Assembly: GCF_900103655.1 (NCBI RefSeq)
Contig: NZ_FMXC01000001.1
Location: 1-64,000 of the forward strand
Source: Lactobacillus kefiranofaciens
Lineage (GTDB): Bacteria > Bacillota > Bacilli > Lactobacillales > Lactobacillaceae
Reading direction: 5' to 3'
DNA length: 64,000 nucleotides
Shown here piece after piece: positions 37,176 to 46,909 of this stretch. The position numbers and the translations under genes were made by a program. How positions within the stretch are numbered: position 1 is the stretch's first letter; every line of letters begins with the position of its first letter. A model generated the notes under the pieces. It had not been told where the DNA came from, did no database searches, and saw nothing but the letters and a program-made list of their open reading frames with translations.

Positions 37176-38405
37176 TTGACTAAAACTAAGAAGATTATTA
37201 TTAAATTAGCATGTGCAACTATTCTTGGTACTGCGGGCGTTGCATTGACTCACGTGAATATGCCGCAAGTAACAGTAAATGCAGCAGCAACTTCCGTTGC
37301 TGCTCGCGCCTTAGGCGTGGATGTTGCTAGTTATCAGAGTGCTGACTTATCAAGTCATGCTCATGCAGGTGCACAATTTGCTATCGTTAAGGTAAGTGAA
37401 GGGACTTCTTATAGTAATCCTAAGGCTTCAAGTCAAATTTCAACAGCTTTATCAAATAATATGATGCCAATGGCATATCATTTTGCAACTTTCAGTTCTA
37501 ACAGTAGTGCTGCAGTTGCAGAAGCTAATTATGCGATTAAAGCTGCTCAAGCATTTGGCTTGCCTAAGGGCTCATACATAGCTTGTGACTATGAAACTGG
37601 TCAAGGCAACAATATTTATGGTGGTAAGACGCCAACGGCTAACGCAATTATTGCCTTTATGGATCAAATTAAGGCAGCAGGCTATAAGCCACTTCTTTAT
37701 GCAAGTTCATCAGTTTTGCAACATCAGATTGATGCCAATAGCGTAGTTGCTAAATATCCTAATTCTTTATGGGTAGCTTCATATGCTATTTCTGGTAGAA
37801 TTGATAATCCTAATTTTAATTACTTCCCATCAATGAATGGAGTTTCAATTTGGCAATTTACCGATAATTGGCGTGGTTTAAATGTTGATGGTAACGTTGC
37901 AGTTTTGCCTTTGTCTACAGATGGCAATGTTACTTCCAATAATGGTGCTATTTCGCAAGCTCCAACAAATAAACCAGCGGAAAATACTGCAAGTGCTAAG
38001 CCGGCTTCTAACCCTAAGCCTGCAGCAACTACTAATAATGAGTTGGCAACGTCTGGTTATGTAATGAAGAAGGCTTACATTTACAATAAGAAGGGCGAAC
38101 GTCAAAGCGGTTACTATGCAGCTTACTATGGCATTAAATATTACGGTTCAACCGTGAAGCTTGATAATGGCAAGACAGCCATTAGAGTTGGTGACGATCG
38201 TTATGTCATGGCAAGTAATGTCTTAGGCAATTCGCGCGTGATGAAGCATAATGTTTACATTTATAATCATGCGGGTCGTCGTGCTAACTGGAGAATTTTG
38301 AGAAAAGGTACTCCAGTTAAAACTTACGGTACGAGATTCCATATTCATGGCAAGAGTTACTACCGTATTGGCAAAGGATTGTATGTAAAGTGTGCTAATT
38401 TCTAA
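37176..38405 (+). CDS. Secreted GH25 lysozyme with C-terminal S-layer-type (SLAP) repeats
   Basis: The 409-residue protein has a signal peptide (MTKTKKIIIKLACATILG..., cut near AAAT at ~38), a GH25 muramidase domain from about residue 45 (GVDVASYQ, catalytic ACDYETG, WQFTDNW) to ~250, a Thr/Pro/Ala linker and two ~55-residue SLAP-like repeats (each with AYIYN or VYIYN at the start) that hold the protein on the wall. The gene starts with TTG, nine bases after GGAGG. It should cut peptidoglycan in cell-wall turnover. Confidence 0.92.
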   Translation: MTKTKKIIIKLACATILGTAGVALTHVNMPQVTVNAAATSVAARALGVDVASYQSADLSSHAHAGAQFAIVKVSEGTSYSNPKASSQISTALSNNMMPMAYHFATFSSNSSAAVAEANYAIKAAQAFGLPKGSYIACDYETGQGNNIYGGKTPTANAIIAFMDQIKAAGYKPLLYASSSVLQHQIDANSVVAKYPNSLWVASYAISGRIDNPNFNYFPSMNGVSIWQFTDNWRGLNVDGNVAVLPLSTDGNVTSNNGAISQAPTNKPAENTASAKPASNPKPAATTNNELATSGYVMKKAYIYNKKGERQSGYYAAYYGIKYYGSTVKLDNGKTAIRVGDDRYVMASNVLGNSRVMKHNVYIYNHAGRRANWRILRKGTPVKTYGTRFHIHGKSYYRIGKGLYVKCANF

Positions 38406-38424
38406 GTTTAAAAACTGAATATTG

Positions 38425-38472
38425 AAAAGCGTAATGATTTTCCTATTTTTAGAAAATTGTTACGCTTTTTTG
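38425..38472 (+). terminator. Terminator of the lysozyme gene
   Basis: AAAAGCGTAA..GATTTTC / GAAAAT..TTACGCTTTTTT stem. Confidence 0.85.
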
Positions 38473-38529
38473 TATAATGAAAATACCTAGAAAAACGTCT
38501 AGATGTTTGATAAAAAGGTGAATTAAATT

Positions 38530-39429
38530 TTGAAAAAACGACTAATAACAATAATTTTATTGAGTTTAACCACTTTACTTGCGGGATGCACAGTAAGTGA
38601 TAATACACATCATGTGAAATCAAATTCGAAGACCGTTAAAGTTGAAAAAAAGATAAAACCGAAGCAGGGGAAATATCAAGTAATTGAGCAAAATTGGACT
38701 ATACAAAGAGATGGTGTCAATATTTATGGTCGCTTGTATTTGCCACAAAATAAGGTTGGTAAAAAGAAGGCAGTAATTTTAGCGCACGGTTTAGCAGGCA
38801 ATCACCAAGATTTAGCTAATTATGCAAAGTACCTAGCCAGTCGCGGCTATTTAGCTTATGCGTTTGATTTCCCAGGTGGTGCAAAATGTGGTTTAAGTAA
38901 CGGTATAGATCAATTGCAGATGTCGATTTTTACTGAAGAGCAAAATCTGAAAACTGTTTTAAAGGCTGTTAAAAATAGAAATGATGTAAATTCTAAAAGA
39001 GTTTCACTTTTAGGTGAAAGTCAAGGTGGTGCAGTTGCTGCGATGCTGGCTTCAAAGAATCCTAAGGAAATTAGATCATTAATTTTACTTTATCCTGCAT
39101 TTTCGATCTCTGATTATACTCAAGCTGCCTTTGGCTCCATTAAAAAAGTGCCCAAAACTTTGAATTTGTTTGGTTTCACCGTTGGCAAAGCTTATTTTGA
39201 GAAGCTGTTTAAGTTTAATTTATTAAGGAGCGCTACTAAATATCATGGTCCTGTTCTCTTGCTTCACGGTACAGATGATATTATTGTGCCCGAAACTTAT
39301 TCTGAAAAAGCTGCTAAAAAATTTAAACATGCTCAACTTTATAAATTTAAACATGCAGGACATGACTTTAAGGGCAAGTATCAAAAGTGCGCTTTTACTT
39401 TAATTGATAACTTTTTAGAGAAAAACTGA
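38530..39429 (+). CDS. Lipoprotein alpha/beta hydrolase
   Basis: The 299-residue protein has a lipobox LLAGC (cysteine at residue ~20) after a hydrophobic signal, then an alpha/beta hydrolase fold: ILAHGLAGNH (oxyanion region), nucleophile LLGESQGGAV (about residue 165), and acid/base in HGTDDIIVPE and HAGHDF. It is probably an esterase or thioesterase anchored to the outer face of the membrane. TTG start with AAAGGTG. It is followed by the DUF2207 gene nine bases later. Confidence 0.88.
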   Translation: MKKRLITIILLSLTTLLAGCTVSDNTHHVKSNSKTVKVEKKIKPKQGKYQVIEQNWTIQRDGVNIYGRLYLPQNKVGKKKAVILAHGLAGNHQDLANYAKYLASRGYLAYAFDFPGGAKCGLSNGIDQLQMSIFTEEQNLKTVLKAVKNRNDVNSKRVSLLGESQGGAVAAMLASKNPKEIRSLILLYPAFSISDYTQAAFGSIKKVPKTLNLFGFTVGKAYFEKLFKFNLLRSATKYHGPVLLLHGTDDIIVPETYSEKAAKKFKHAQLYKFKHAGHDFKGKYQKCAFTLIDNFLEKN

Positions 39430-39438
39430 GGTTAAATC

Positions 39439-41232
39439 ATGAGAAAGAAGTATCTAGGTCTAGTTGGACTTTTAAGTTTGCTCGGCTTAATGATTGTTTT
39501 TACTCAAAAAGTTAAAGCTGATGTTAATTATGATATTAACAATGTTGCTGTAACTGCTAAGGTGAATCGTGATGGATCAGTAACGATGCATCGTGAGTTC
39601 AATTATAGTTTTGACAGTGATGCACATGGTGTTTTTTATCGGCAGAACTTGACTAAAAAACAAAAAATTACCAATATCCAAGTAAAAGTAAATAATCATC
39701 CAGTAAAATTATCTCAAAGTGGCAAGAATAATACTTATCAATTAACCAAAAATAAGAATTCTTATAAATTTAAAGTATTTCACAATATTGCTGAAGCTGA
39801 TGCTGTCAAAGTGGAATACTCTTATAAAATCTTGCATTTAATTACTAATTATCAAGATACTGCAGAATTGAATTTCAAGATTATTGGTAATGGTTGGGAT
39901 GCAGATTTAGATCATGTCAGGGCTACGGTAATTTTTCCAGGTTCAGTTAAAGGCTTAAAAGCATGGGCGCACGGACCACTTGATGGCTATACTCAGGTAT
40001 TGCCTAGACAAGGGAAAATTATCATGACAGCTGATGATGTAGCGGGTGATAGTGGAGTTGAAGTTCATGCGCTTTTTCCAACTTCAGTGACTGCCATTAA
40101 TACCAATGTAGTTAAAGAAAATAGAAAAAAAGCAATCGAAAAGCAGGAAGCTCAATTAGCAAATGAGGCAAATCGAAAACGACGTAATCGATCTTATGTT
40201 AATTGGACTGTAGTAGCCATTTCATTAGTTAGCGGATTATTTGTTGTTATTAAGGGATTATTTAATAAAAAAGCTGGTTTTAAGCCTAAGAAAACTAAAG
40301 AATTATCACATAATTATGATATTCCTGATGTTAATCCAGTGGGTGCGCAAATTTTGGATAATGTTGCTTTACCCAATACGAAGGCGTTTACGGCCTATTT
40401 GATGCAGCTAGCCGGCCAGCATAAAGTAAAGATCGAAGAATATCACACAAAGCATTTAAAGAAAACGCATTATCAGATTTCTCTAGTAGATAAGAGTATT
40501 CTCGCTGATGAGCTGATTTACTTTTTGTTCAAACAAGTGGGAGATGGAAATTCTTTTACTACGAATTCTTTGAAAAAATATGCTTCTAAAAAACTAGGTC
40601 AAAAGTTTGATGAGTGGTGTAATAAGCAATATGATGCGGTAACTGCTGCAGGCTATCTAGATGATAAAATTGAACGACAACGTAGTCATTACCGCAAGCT
40701 TACTATTACTGGGATTGTGCTTAGTACTATCACTTGGGTGATCGCAGTTTTTTGCTTTAATGCTAATACCTATATTGTTTTGATAGGCATAGGATTAATC
40801 TTGCTTGAATTCATTGCCTTCTTTATTGGCAATCATCGATTGAGTCTTTATACACAAAAAGGAGCCATCGAAACTAACAAGGTGCGTGGCTTCGAAAAAA
40901 TGTTAGATGATATTGGTCGTTTCAAGATGAAGGACGTTGGCGATCTGATCTTATGGGAAGATATTATGCCTTATGCTGTAGCCTTTGGCTTGTCTAAGAA
41001 GGTACTAAAACAGTTAAAACTAGAATTTAGTCAAGAAGAATTAAGTAGTACTGGTTTTATTGTAGGCAGTGCGTTTTATAGTCCCGGTAATGATGGCTTT
41101 GCTAATAATTTTGAAAGCAGTTTTTCTAGTGGCGTATCATATGGTTCTTCGTCAGTTTCTGGTACCAGTGGTGGCTTTTCTGGCGGTTCATCTGGTGGTA
41201 TTGGTGGAGGAAGCGGTGGTGGCGCTTTCTAA
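39439..41232 (+). CDS. DUF2207 membrane protein
   Basis: The 597-residue protein has a signal peptide, an extracellular beta-rich N-terminal domain (VNYDINNVAVTAKVNRDGSV...), a membrane helix near 253-270, a cytosolic segment, two more helices at about 420-460 and a glycine/serine-rich tail ending GGGSGGGAF, all typical of DUF2207. Function unknown. It is probably cotranscribed with the lipoprotein hydrolase upstream and the tautomerase downstream. Confidence 0.9.
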   Translation: MRKKYLGLVGLLSLLGLMIVFTQKVKADVNYDINNVAVTAKVNRDGSVTMHREFNYSFDSDAHGVFYRQNLTKKQKITNIQVKVNNHPVKLSQSGKNNTYQLTKNKNSYKFKVFHNIAEADAVKVEYSYKILHLITNYQDTAELNFKIIGNGWDADLDHVRATVIFPGSVKGLKAWAHGPLDGYTQVLPRQGKIIMTADDVAGDSGVEVHALFPTSVTAINTNVVKENRKKAIEKQEAQLANEANRKRRNRSYVNWTVVAISLVSGLFVVIKGLFNKKAGFKPKKTKELSHNYDIPDVNPVGAQILDNVALPNTKAFTAYLMQLAGQHKVKIEEYHTKHLKKTHYQISLVDKSILADELIYFLFKQVGDGNSFTTNSLKKYASKKLGQKFDEWCNKQYDAVTAAGYLDDKIERQRSHYRKLTITGIVLSTITWVIAVFCFNANTYIVLIGIGLILLEFIAFFIGNHRLSLYTQKGAIETNKVRGFEKMLDDIGRFKMKDVGDLILWEDIMPYAVAFGLSKKVLKQLKLEFSQEELSSTGFIVGSAFYSPGNDGFANNFESSFSSGVSYGSSSVSGTSGGFSGGSSGGIGGGSGGGAF

Positions 41233-41270
41233 AAAAGCTTGTATAATTAATTGAAAAAGGAGGAATTTTT

Positions 41271-41450
41271 ATGCCATTTGTACATATTGAATTAATTAAG
41301 GGACGTTCAGATGAACAGATTACTAATTTGATGAAAGATGTTACTGAGGCAGTACATAAGAATACTGGGGCACCTAAGGAACATATTCATGTAATCATTA
41401 ATGAATTAGGCAAGCATTCATACGGTCAGGGCGGTGAATGGAGAGCCTAG
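41271..41450 (+). CDS. 4-oxalocrotonate tautomerase family protein
   Basis: A 59-residue protein ([20 protein letters not shown]...) with the N-terminal catalytic proline after the initiator Met and the [15 protein letters not shown] segment of the 4-OT family. It has a strong AAGGAGG site. It probably acts as a hexameric or dimeric tautomerase, but the substrate is unknown. Confidence 0.92.
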   Translation: MPFVHIELIKGRSDEQITNLMKDVTEAVHKNTGAPKEHIHVIINELGKHSYGQGGEWRA

Positions 41451-41458
41451 TTTTGAGT

Positions 41459-41500
41459 AAAAAAGATCTTCTGCGTTTAAAAAACAGAAGATCTTTTTTA
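41459..41500. terminator. Bidirectional terminator
   Basis: AAAAGATCTTCTG / CAGAAGATCTTTT stem between the tautomerase and the convergent ilvE. Confidence 0.9.
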
Positions 41501-41512
41501 GATATGTTTAAT

Positions 41513-42538
41513 TTAATTCAATTTAACTACCCAATTGTAGTTATCTGCTAAGTCACCAACTTGAATGCCAAATAAAGTATCGTAAAGTTTTTGAGTGATT
41601 GGACCGGCTTTAGTTTCACTGCCAAAGACATGCTTTTTACCTTTATAAGTTAGTGAACCAACGGGAGAAATAACTGCAGCTGTTCCCATAGCACCAGTTT
41701 CTGCGAAACGATCTATTTCGTTAATCGGAATTTTAGTTTCAATTGGATCAAGGTCGAGATCCTTAGCCAGTTTAAGGATTGAGCGTTTAGTAATAGAAGG
41801 CAGGATTGAATCTGATTTTGGCGTCTGGAATTGTCCTTCTTTAGTAATGCCAAAGAAGTTAGCACCCCCAAATTCGTCAATATACTTATGCTCTTTAGGA
41901 TCCAAATAAAGAGCATCGGCGAACCCGTTCTTTTTTGCAATTAAAGATGGCATTAAACTGCTGGCATAATTGCCAGCGGTTTTAGCTTGACCAGTACCAG
42001 CTGGTGCAGCTCGATCATAGTCACTGACTTCGTAAGGCATAGGCTTAAGACCCTTAACGTAAGCACCAACAGGTGTAGCATAAATTCTAAATTGGTAGGT
42101 TTCAGAAGGAGAAACACCGACAACAGATTGCATTCCCATCATGAAAGGACGCAAATATAAAGTACCATCAGAGCCATAAGGAGGAACAAAATCTTGGTTA
42201 GCCTTGACTACTTCTTTGACAGCTTTGATAAATTTATCCTCTGGATAAGGTTCCATTAGTAAACGTTTAGCGGAATTAGCCATTCTCTTAGCGTTTTGAT
42301 CAGGTCTAAAAAGATTAATCCCGCCATCTTTTCTGCGATATGCTTTTAAGCCTTCAAAAATTTCTTGACCATAATGTAATTCTTCAGCAGCTTCATTAAA
42401 GGTAATGGATGAATCTTGAGTTAGATGTCCACCTTGCCATTTACCATCTTTAAATTCATCAACCCAGCGATAAGGCAGATCATGATATTTAAAACCAAGT
42501 TTATTCCAATTTAAGTCTTCAGGACGAGTTTTAACCAT
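41513..42538 (-). CDS. ilvE: Branched-chain amino acid aminotransferase
   Basis: IlvE moves the amino group between branched-chain amino acids and 2-oxoglutarate with pyridoxal phosphate. The 341-residue protein has the class IV aminotransferase core: YGQEIFEGLKAYR, the lysine-containing RAAPAGTGQAKTAGNYA region, DEFGGANFFGI and ETGAMGTAAVISPVG. The ATG at 42538 has an AGGAGG site; an earlier ATG (42556) precedes that site. In these amino-acid-requiring bacteria it probably serves amino-acid catabolism and flavour formation. Confidence 0.94.
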   Translation of the reverse strand: MVKTRPEDLNWNKLGFKYHDLPYRWVDEFKDGKWQGGHLTQDSSITFNEAAEELHYGQEIFEGLKAYRRKDGGINLFRPDQNAKRMANSAKRLLMEPYPEDKFIKAVKEVVKANQDFVPPYGSDGTLYLRPFMMGMQSVVGVSPSETYQFRIYATPVGAYVKGLKPMPYEVSDYDRAAPAGTGQAKTAGNYASSLMPSLIAKKNGFADALYLDPKEHKYIDEFGGANFFGITKEGQFQTPKSDSILPSITKRSILKLAKDLDLDPIETKIPINEIDRFAETGAMGTAAVISPVGSLTYKGKKHVFGSETKAGPITQKLYDTLFGIQVGDLADNYNWVVKLN

Positions 42539-42618
42539 CGCAAATCCTCCTTGCATAATTAAATGCTACTTTCTTAAATTATAGTGGGACTAAAGTTAAA
42601 ATGCAAAGAACAAGTTAG

Positions 42619-44943
42619 CTATTTATGAAAAAAATTGCCAAACCAACTATGGTGCTTTTTCTTTTGTTCTTGGTCCATTAATTTTTTATTTAGTTCTGAC
42701 ATTTGCTTACCCATTTCAGTCATTTGAGTAGTTGCCTTAGCCATTTGAATAACGGCATCTTGTTGTTGATGAGCCCGTACTTTATCACTATTCTGATATT
42801 TAGTCATTAAAGTATCATTGCCTAGCCATTTATCAAAATTTTTAATATCGATAATAAATCCGGTGCTAGTTTGCTGAGAAGAAATGTGATATTTTCGTGG
42901 CAAATATTGGAAATACCGTTCCATTAACATTGAACCACTATTTCTTGCCGTACTGTCGGAAACTTTATTAAATAATTGCTTATTAACTTGTGCTTTTAAT
43001 CGATCATTTTGTTGAGTAAAGATAATATCTTTACCTGTTTCAGCTTGATTGATTAACATTGCCCAGTCGTTGCGACCAACAAAAAGAGAATAATCGTAGT
43101 TTTCTGAAAAATATTTATCAATTTGATCGTAGATTTCAAATTTTTTAAGTGCAATCTTAATAATTGATTTAATAGGATAAAGATAATCCTTTTCAATTTC
43201 CTTTGCATCTGCAGAAGATACGTTTGCAAAAAATTCAGCTAACTTAACTTGGCAATATTTGAATAAATCGTCATTAGCTCTGTTAAATAAACTATTTAAT
43301 GCTTCTTCACGTTTTTCATTATTACCTGAAAAGGTAGATTCAAAGCTAAGATACCATAAACGACGCATCATCTCTGTTTTTAATGAAAACTGTGATTTGA
43401 TTGAGCTTTCACGTCTGTTCATAGTAAAGATAAACGTTGGTAGGGGATGGGTTAAATTTCGGTTGTTAGTAACTTCTTTAATAAATCTCTCGAAGTAAGT
43501 TCGCGTGGTTAAATCTGGACTTACATCATCAATCATTAAAGGACTAACGGGCCCATTGCTGTAAACATAATCGCTTAATGTAGTGGTGATAGTCATATTA
43601 ATGTTACTCTTGCCATTAACATAATTTTTAGAATCTAACATCCCACTGTCTAAGAAATTGTGGGCGCCGATTAGTTTAGCAGCTAATTTCTTTCCTAAAG
43701 TTGATTTACCAGTTCGTCCTTGTCCAATTAAAGCAACTGCAATTGGTACATCTTCTCTAGAACGGTTCGAATTAGATAGTTCGTATAAGTTGCGGATTTT
43801 CCAAAGCCAAGGTGATTCATAAAGAAAAAGCATGAAATCACAGGCTTGCCAGCCTTCTCCGACATCTTTGTAAGTATTATATTCATGCACGATATCGCAA
43901 AATAGTTGTAGTGCATCTTTCAATTGATCGTTAGTTAGGTTAGAGGATACAACTTGGCTTGGTATATTATTGCCAATTTTAGCTGCTTGAAAAAGTTGCC
44001 CATTATTGTAGAATAATGCTGGCTTAGGGAAGAGATCTACTTCACGATTAATTTTCAGTGTTTCATCATTTTGCTTTTGATCTTGGTGAGTAATTTTTTG
44101 AGTTAGCGTATATAAATCACGTCCGATAGTATCTAGCTTTCTTCTTTTATGTCCACCATCTCCAAATAAAGTAATTGCTTGTGTGACTGTTAATTTTTCT
44201 TTTTCAGAAAGCTTTTTAAATTCGTCGTCTTTGCTGTATTGTTCACGGTATTTTTTTATTTCTTCAGCCGGTAGAATAACAATATCTTTTTTGTCAGAGT
44301 TTAAATTGTTATCAATGCTAAGTGAAGAATCGTGTAGAATATGAATTTGTAATTCTTCAGTATCTTTAGCCTTTAAATATCCTGCTAGTTTTTTAGAATT
44401 AATGTAAGTAGTTGCATGTTGTAAATTATTGTTGAATAGTTGCTGATAAGACTGAAATAGAGGATCTGCAGTTGAACCGTAATCAAGAATTAGTTGCTCC
44501 ATATTTTGAGACAAAGCTGCTTGAGTTAAATTCATTGAACCGGAAAAAACAGCATACCTTTGACTGTTGCTAACTTGATAAAATTTAGTATGGATTAATT
44601 CATTCTTGGTAAAAAGAAGTTCAAGGCTTCCGTCAAGTAGTCTAGTGGTAAATTCACTTGTAGGGTGTTTATAGCTATATTCAATTATATTTTTACGTTT
44701 ATTTAATAATTGATCAATTCTTTTTCCGATCGAATTTTGACCATTGTCGCTCAAACCTAAAATTAGAGTGATTTTGGAAAAGTGAGGCAGCAAGTAAGTT
44801 TCGATAAACTTAATTGAAGAAACAAAAGAGATCCCTTTAAAATTAGTGAAATTATTTTCATGGCATTGTTGGTCGATTAGTTGCCAAAAGTTGGCATTGG
44901 AAATTAGTTTCTTTTGAGGATGATCAAGGACATTTAAGGGCAT
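42619..44943 (-). CDS. PLD-like phosphodiesterase fused to an SF3-like ATPase
   Basis: The 774-residue protein has an N-terminal PLD-like segment with one HxK motif (IHTKFYQV about residue 117) and the GSMNLTQAAL turn. From about residue 380 to 560 there is an ATPase domain: Walker A IGQGRTGKSTL (about 405-413), Walker B LMIDDVS (about 470) and a motif C-like TFIFTMNRR (about 506) as in superfamily 3 helicases. A C-terminal Lys/Gln-rich coil ends the protein. PLD nuclease plus NTPase suggests a DNA- or RNA-acting machine, possibly antiphage. No precise family is recognised. The start has GAAAGGAG upstream. Confidence 0.75.
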   Translation of the reverse strand: MPLNVLDHPQKKLISNANFWQLIDQQCHENNFTNFKGISFVSSIKFIETYLLPHFSKITLILGLSDNGQNSIGKRIDQLLNKRKNIIEYSYKHPTSEFTTRLLDGSLELLFTKNELIHTKFYQVSNSQRYAVFSGSMNLTQAALSQNMEQLILDYGSTADPLFQSYQQLFNNNLQHATTYINSKKLAGYLKAKDTEELQIHILHDSSLSIDNNLNSDKKDIVILPAEEIKKYREQYSKDDEFKKLSEKEKLTVTQAITLFGDGGHKRRKLDTIGRDLYTLTQKITHQDQKQNDETLKINREVDLFPKPALFYNNGQLFQAAKIGNNIPSQVVSSNLTNDQLKDALQLFCDIVHEYNTYKDVGEGWQACDFMLFLYESPWLWKIRNLYELSNSNRSREDVPIAVALIGQGRTGKSTLGKKLAAKLIGAHNFLDSGMLDSKNYVNGKSNINMTITTTLSDYVYSNGPVSPLMIDDVSPDLTTRTYFERFIKEVTNNRNLTHPLPTFIFTMNRRESSIKSQFSLKTEMMRRLWYLSFESTFSGNNEKREEALNSLFNRANDDLFKYCQVKLAEFFANVSSADAKEIEKDYLYPIKSIIKIALKKFEIYDQIDKYFSENYDYSLFVGRNDWAMLINQAETGKDIIFTQQNDRLKAQVNKQLFNKVSDSTARNSGSMLMERYFQYLPRKYHISSQQTSTGFIIDIKNFDKWLGNDTLMTKYQNSDKVRAHQQQDAVIQMAKATTQMTEMGKQMSELNKKLMDQEQKKKHHSWFGNFFHK

Positions 44944-45096
44944 AATTATAATTCTCCTTTCAATAGATATATTAAAAATGGTAAATCAATTATATCCAAC
45001 GCACGTTTGAAAGCAAAAGAAAAATATCATTTATTTTTATTAATTAAAAGTAAGTAATAAAATATAAAAGTATGACAAATAAAAGTGGTGAAAAAT

Positions 45097-46425
45097 ATGT
45101 ATGATTATCGAAATAATCTTAAAATAATTTTGAATAAAACAGATGCGGATGATAAGAGCTTAGCTAACAGTTTGAATGCGATTAAGGCAATTATTGCTAT
45201 GGCTGAAGGAAATACAGCTAATACACAGTCAATTGCTCAACGAAATGCGGATCTTAAACAATTTAAAAATCTATTACTGGGTTTAACTAAATTAATCGAG
45301 GTGCCAGGGGATGCTGGAGCTAAAAATGAGTCTTTAGCCGCACTACACAAGTTAACTTTTGTATCAGGTGTTGGCAAACGCTATGGCAATGTCTTAGGTA
45401 AGCTTGATCAGGCAATTCAAAAATCAAAAACTACTAAGGATGTAGTCAATAAGAAAATTTTTGAGGATGCAATTAAACTTAAACAGCAGCCTAAGCGAGA
45501 TTATCGTAAAGGAAAACGTTATACAGTGATTAGAGCCTTATCTGGTTGCAATTTAATTAATGATAATGGACAGATTGTCTATCGCATTAAGGAATCGCAA
45601 ATACATTCACTCAATTTAAGAAGTGGTGATATTGTGGAAGCTCTAGAAGATAAGGATAATTCTAATTATGAAGCTGAAGTATTGCGTGTAGTCGGTTGTC
45701 AAAAATTGCGCAGTCGCGACTATGATCCAATTGAAGAGTTTCGTTATGCAGTTGTACAGGGAAGAACGGGGCAATTAGCAATTACACGCAATATTAAAGG
45801 TGAAAAGCTGCGCATTCGCTGCAAGGAAGTAACGATTCCAGTTGATTCCAGTTATTATCAGGGTGAAAATATTCATCTAGAAGATGGTTCAATTGTAGAT
45901 TTGGCTTGGTATACGGGGGATGTCCGTATTAAGAAGAATCCAGCAGATGCTGTGCAAATTCGCTGGATTTATCAAGTAGATCCGCCTAAGCAGTCTGATT
46001 TATCTTATAAGAAAAAAGATAAGAGCAAAAAAGACACTGCAGAAGAATTAACCAAACTAGACATGAATCTGCATTATCAAAGAGTTGGAATTGCAATTGG
46101 TGATAATCAAAATGAAGGTATTCTTGAAGGAATTGTTACTCGCTATAACGGTATCCCAATTCCAATTAATGCCTTTGAAGGTAAGAAAAAGGTAATGGAA
46201 AGACAGATCAAGGATTTAGATATTGTGATTCTAATGACTGCTTATGCTGCTCATGATGCAACTTGGAATATTCAAGAATTTGCTTCAAAGTATGGCGTAA
46301 AGTTTGCAGTTTCATCATCTAAAGGCTATCGTTCGTTTGAGCGTGCTTTATATCGGGCTGAAAATGGTTTACCAGCTTATGAAGGTACGCAGTCAATTGA
46401 ATATAAGGAAACTAAAAAATCCTAA
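45097..46425 (+). CDS. DUF2325 C-terminal domain protein
   Basis: The 442-residue protein has an N-terminal helical region, a middle of small beta domains (GKRYTVIRALSG..., LRSGDIVEALED) and a C-terminal DUF2325 module (IKDLDIVILMTAYAAHDATWN...GVKFAVSSSKGYRSF). DUF2325 is a small alpha/beta domain of unknown role often seen beside nucleases. The ATG at 45097 has GTGGTGA upstream; a GTG at 45085 is in frame too. It is divergent from the PLD-ATPase gene with a 141-153 base gap, so the pair could be jointly controlled. Confidence 0.75.
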   Translation: MYDYRNNLKIILNKTDADDKSLANSLNAIKAIIAMAEGNTANTQSIAQRNADLKQFKNLLLGLTKLIEVPGDAGAKNESLAALHKLTFVSGVGKRYGNVLGKLDQAIQKSKTTKDVVNKKIFEDAIKLKQQPKRDYRKGKRYTVIRALSGCNLINDNGQIVYRIKESQIHSLNLRSGDIVEALEDKDNSNYEAEVLRVVGCQKLRSRDYDPIEEFRYAVVQGRTGQLAITRNIKGEKLRIRCKEVTIPVDSSYYQGENIHLEDGSIVDLAWYTGDVRIKKNPADAVQIRWIYQVDPPKQSDLSYKKKDKSKKDTAEELTKLDMNLHYQRVGIAIGDNQNEGILEGIVTRYNGIPIPINAFEGKKKVMERQIKDLDIVILMTAYAAHDATWNIQEFASKYGVKFAVSSSKGYRSFERALYRAENGLPAYEGTQSIEYKETKKS

Positions 46426-46430
46426 AATTA

Positions 46431-46459
46431 TTGATCTTAATTGAAAAGCGTTGTATGAT
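46431..46459 (+). promoter_or_regulatory. Promoter of rplU
   Basis: TTGATC (46431-46436), 17 bases, TATGAT (46454-46459). Confidence 0.7.
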
Positions 46460-46465
46460 ATAAGA

Positions 46466-46579
46466 GTTGTATTTGTGGAGACCTCCACATCTGCAACCGC
46501 ACGGCTTGAGGTTAGAAGTCTTCTTGTGTAAGAAGCACCCCAGTTCGGCGAGTCTAAGTATTTTTTCGGAGGTGTACAA
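46466..46579 (+). promoter_or_regulatory. L21 leader RNA (ribosomal protein leader)
   Basis: The 5' UTR before rplU has the hairpins typical of the Firmicute L21 leader: GTGGAGACCTCCAC, then a conserved stretch (TCTGCAACCGCACGGCTTGAGG) and GTCTTCTTGTGTAAGAAG, followed by CCAGTTCGGCGAG. This leader is thought to mediate autogenous control by ribosomal protein L21. Called from position and structure, not by covariance model. Confidence 0.7.
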
Positions 46580-46891
46580 ATGTACGCAATTATTAAGACC
46601 GGTGGTAAGCAATACAAAGTTGCAGAAGGCGACAGCGTATTTGTAGAAAAGCTTGATGCTGAAGAAGGCAGTTCAGTAACTTTTGACGAAGTTATCCTTG
46701 TTTCTAATGGTGACGACGTTAAGGTTGGTACTCCATTAGTAGATGGTGCTAAGGTAACTGCTAAAGTTGAAAAGCAAGGTAAGGAAAGGAAGGTTGTAAC
46801 TTTCAAGTACAAGCCTAAGAAGCACTCACACAGCAAGTATGGTCACCGTCAACCTTATACTAAGGTTACAGTTGAAAAGATTGAAGCTTAA
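46580..46891 (+). CDS. rplU: 50S ribosomal protein L21
   Basis: The 103-residue protein begins [20 protein letters not shown] and ends with a basic [22 protein letters not shown] region, the L21 signature. It binds 23S rRNA. The next gene, rpmA, begins 18 bases after its stop; in most Firmicutes a prp protease gene lies between them, but there is no room for it here. Confidence 0.98.
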   Translation: MYAIIKTGGKQYKVAEGDSVFVEKLDAEEGSSVTFDEVILVSNGDDVKVGTPLVDGAKVTAKVEKQGKERKVVTFKYKPKKHSHSKYGHRQPYTKVTVEKIEA

Positions 46892-46909
46892 TTCAGAGGT
46901 GAAATGATT

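Noticed and set aside
41271-41450. Treating the short frame after DUF2207 as spurious
   Set aside because: It has a strong ribosome binding site and a clear 4-oxalocrotonate tautomerase pattern with Pro after Met, so I kept it as a real gene.
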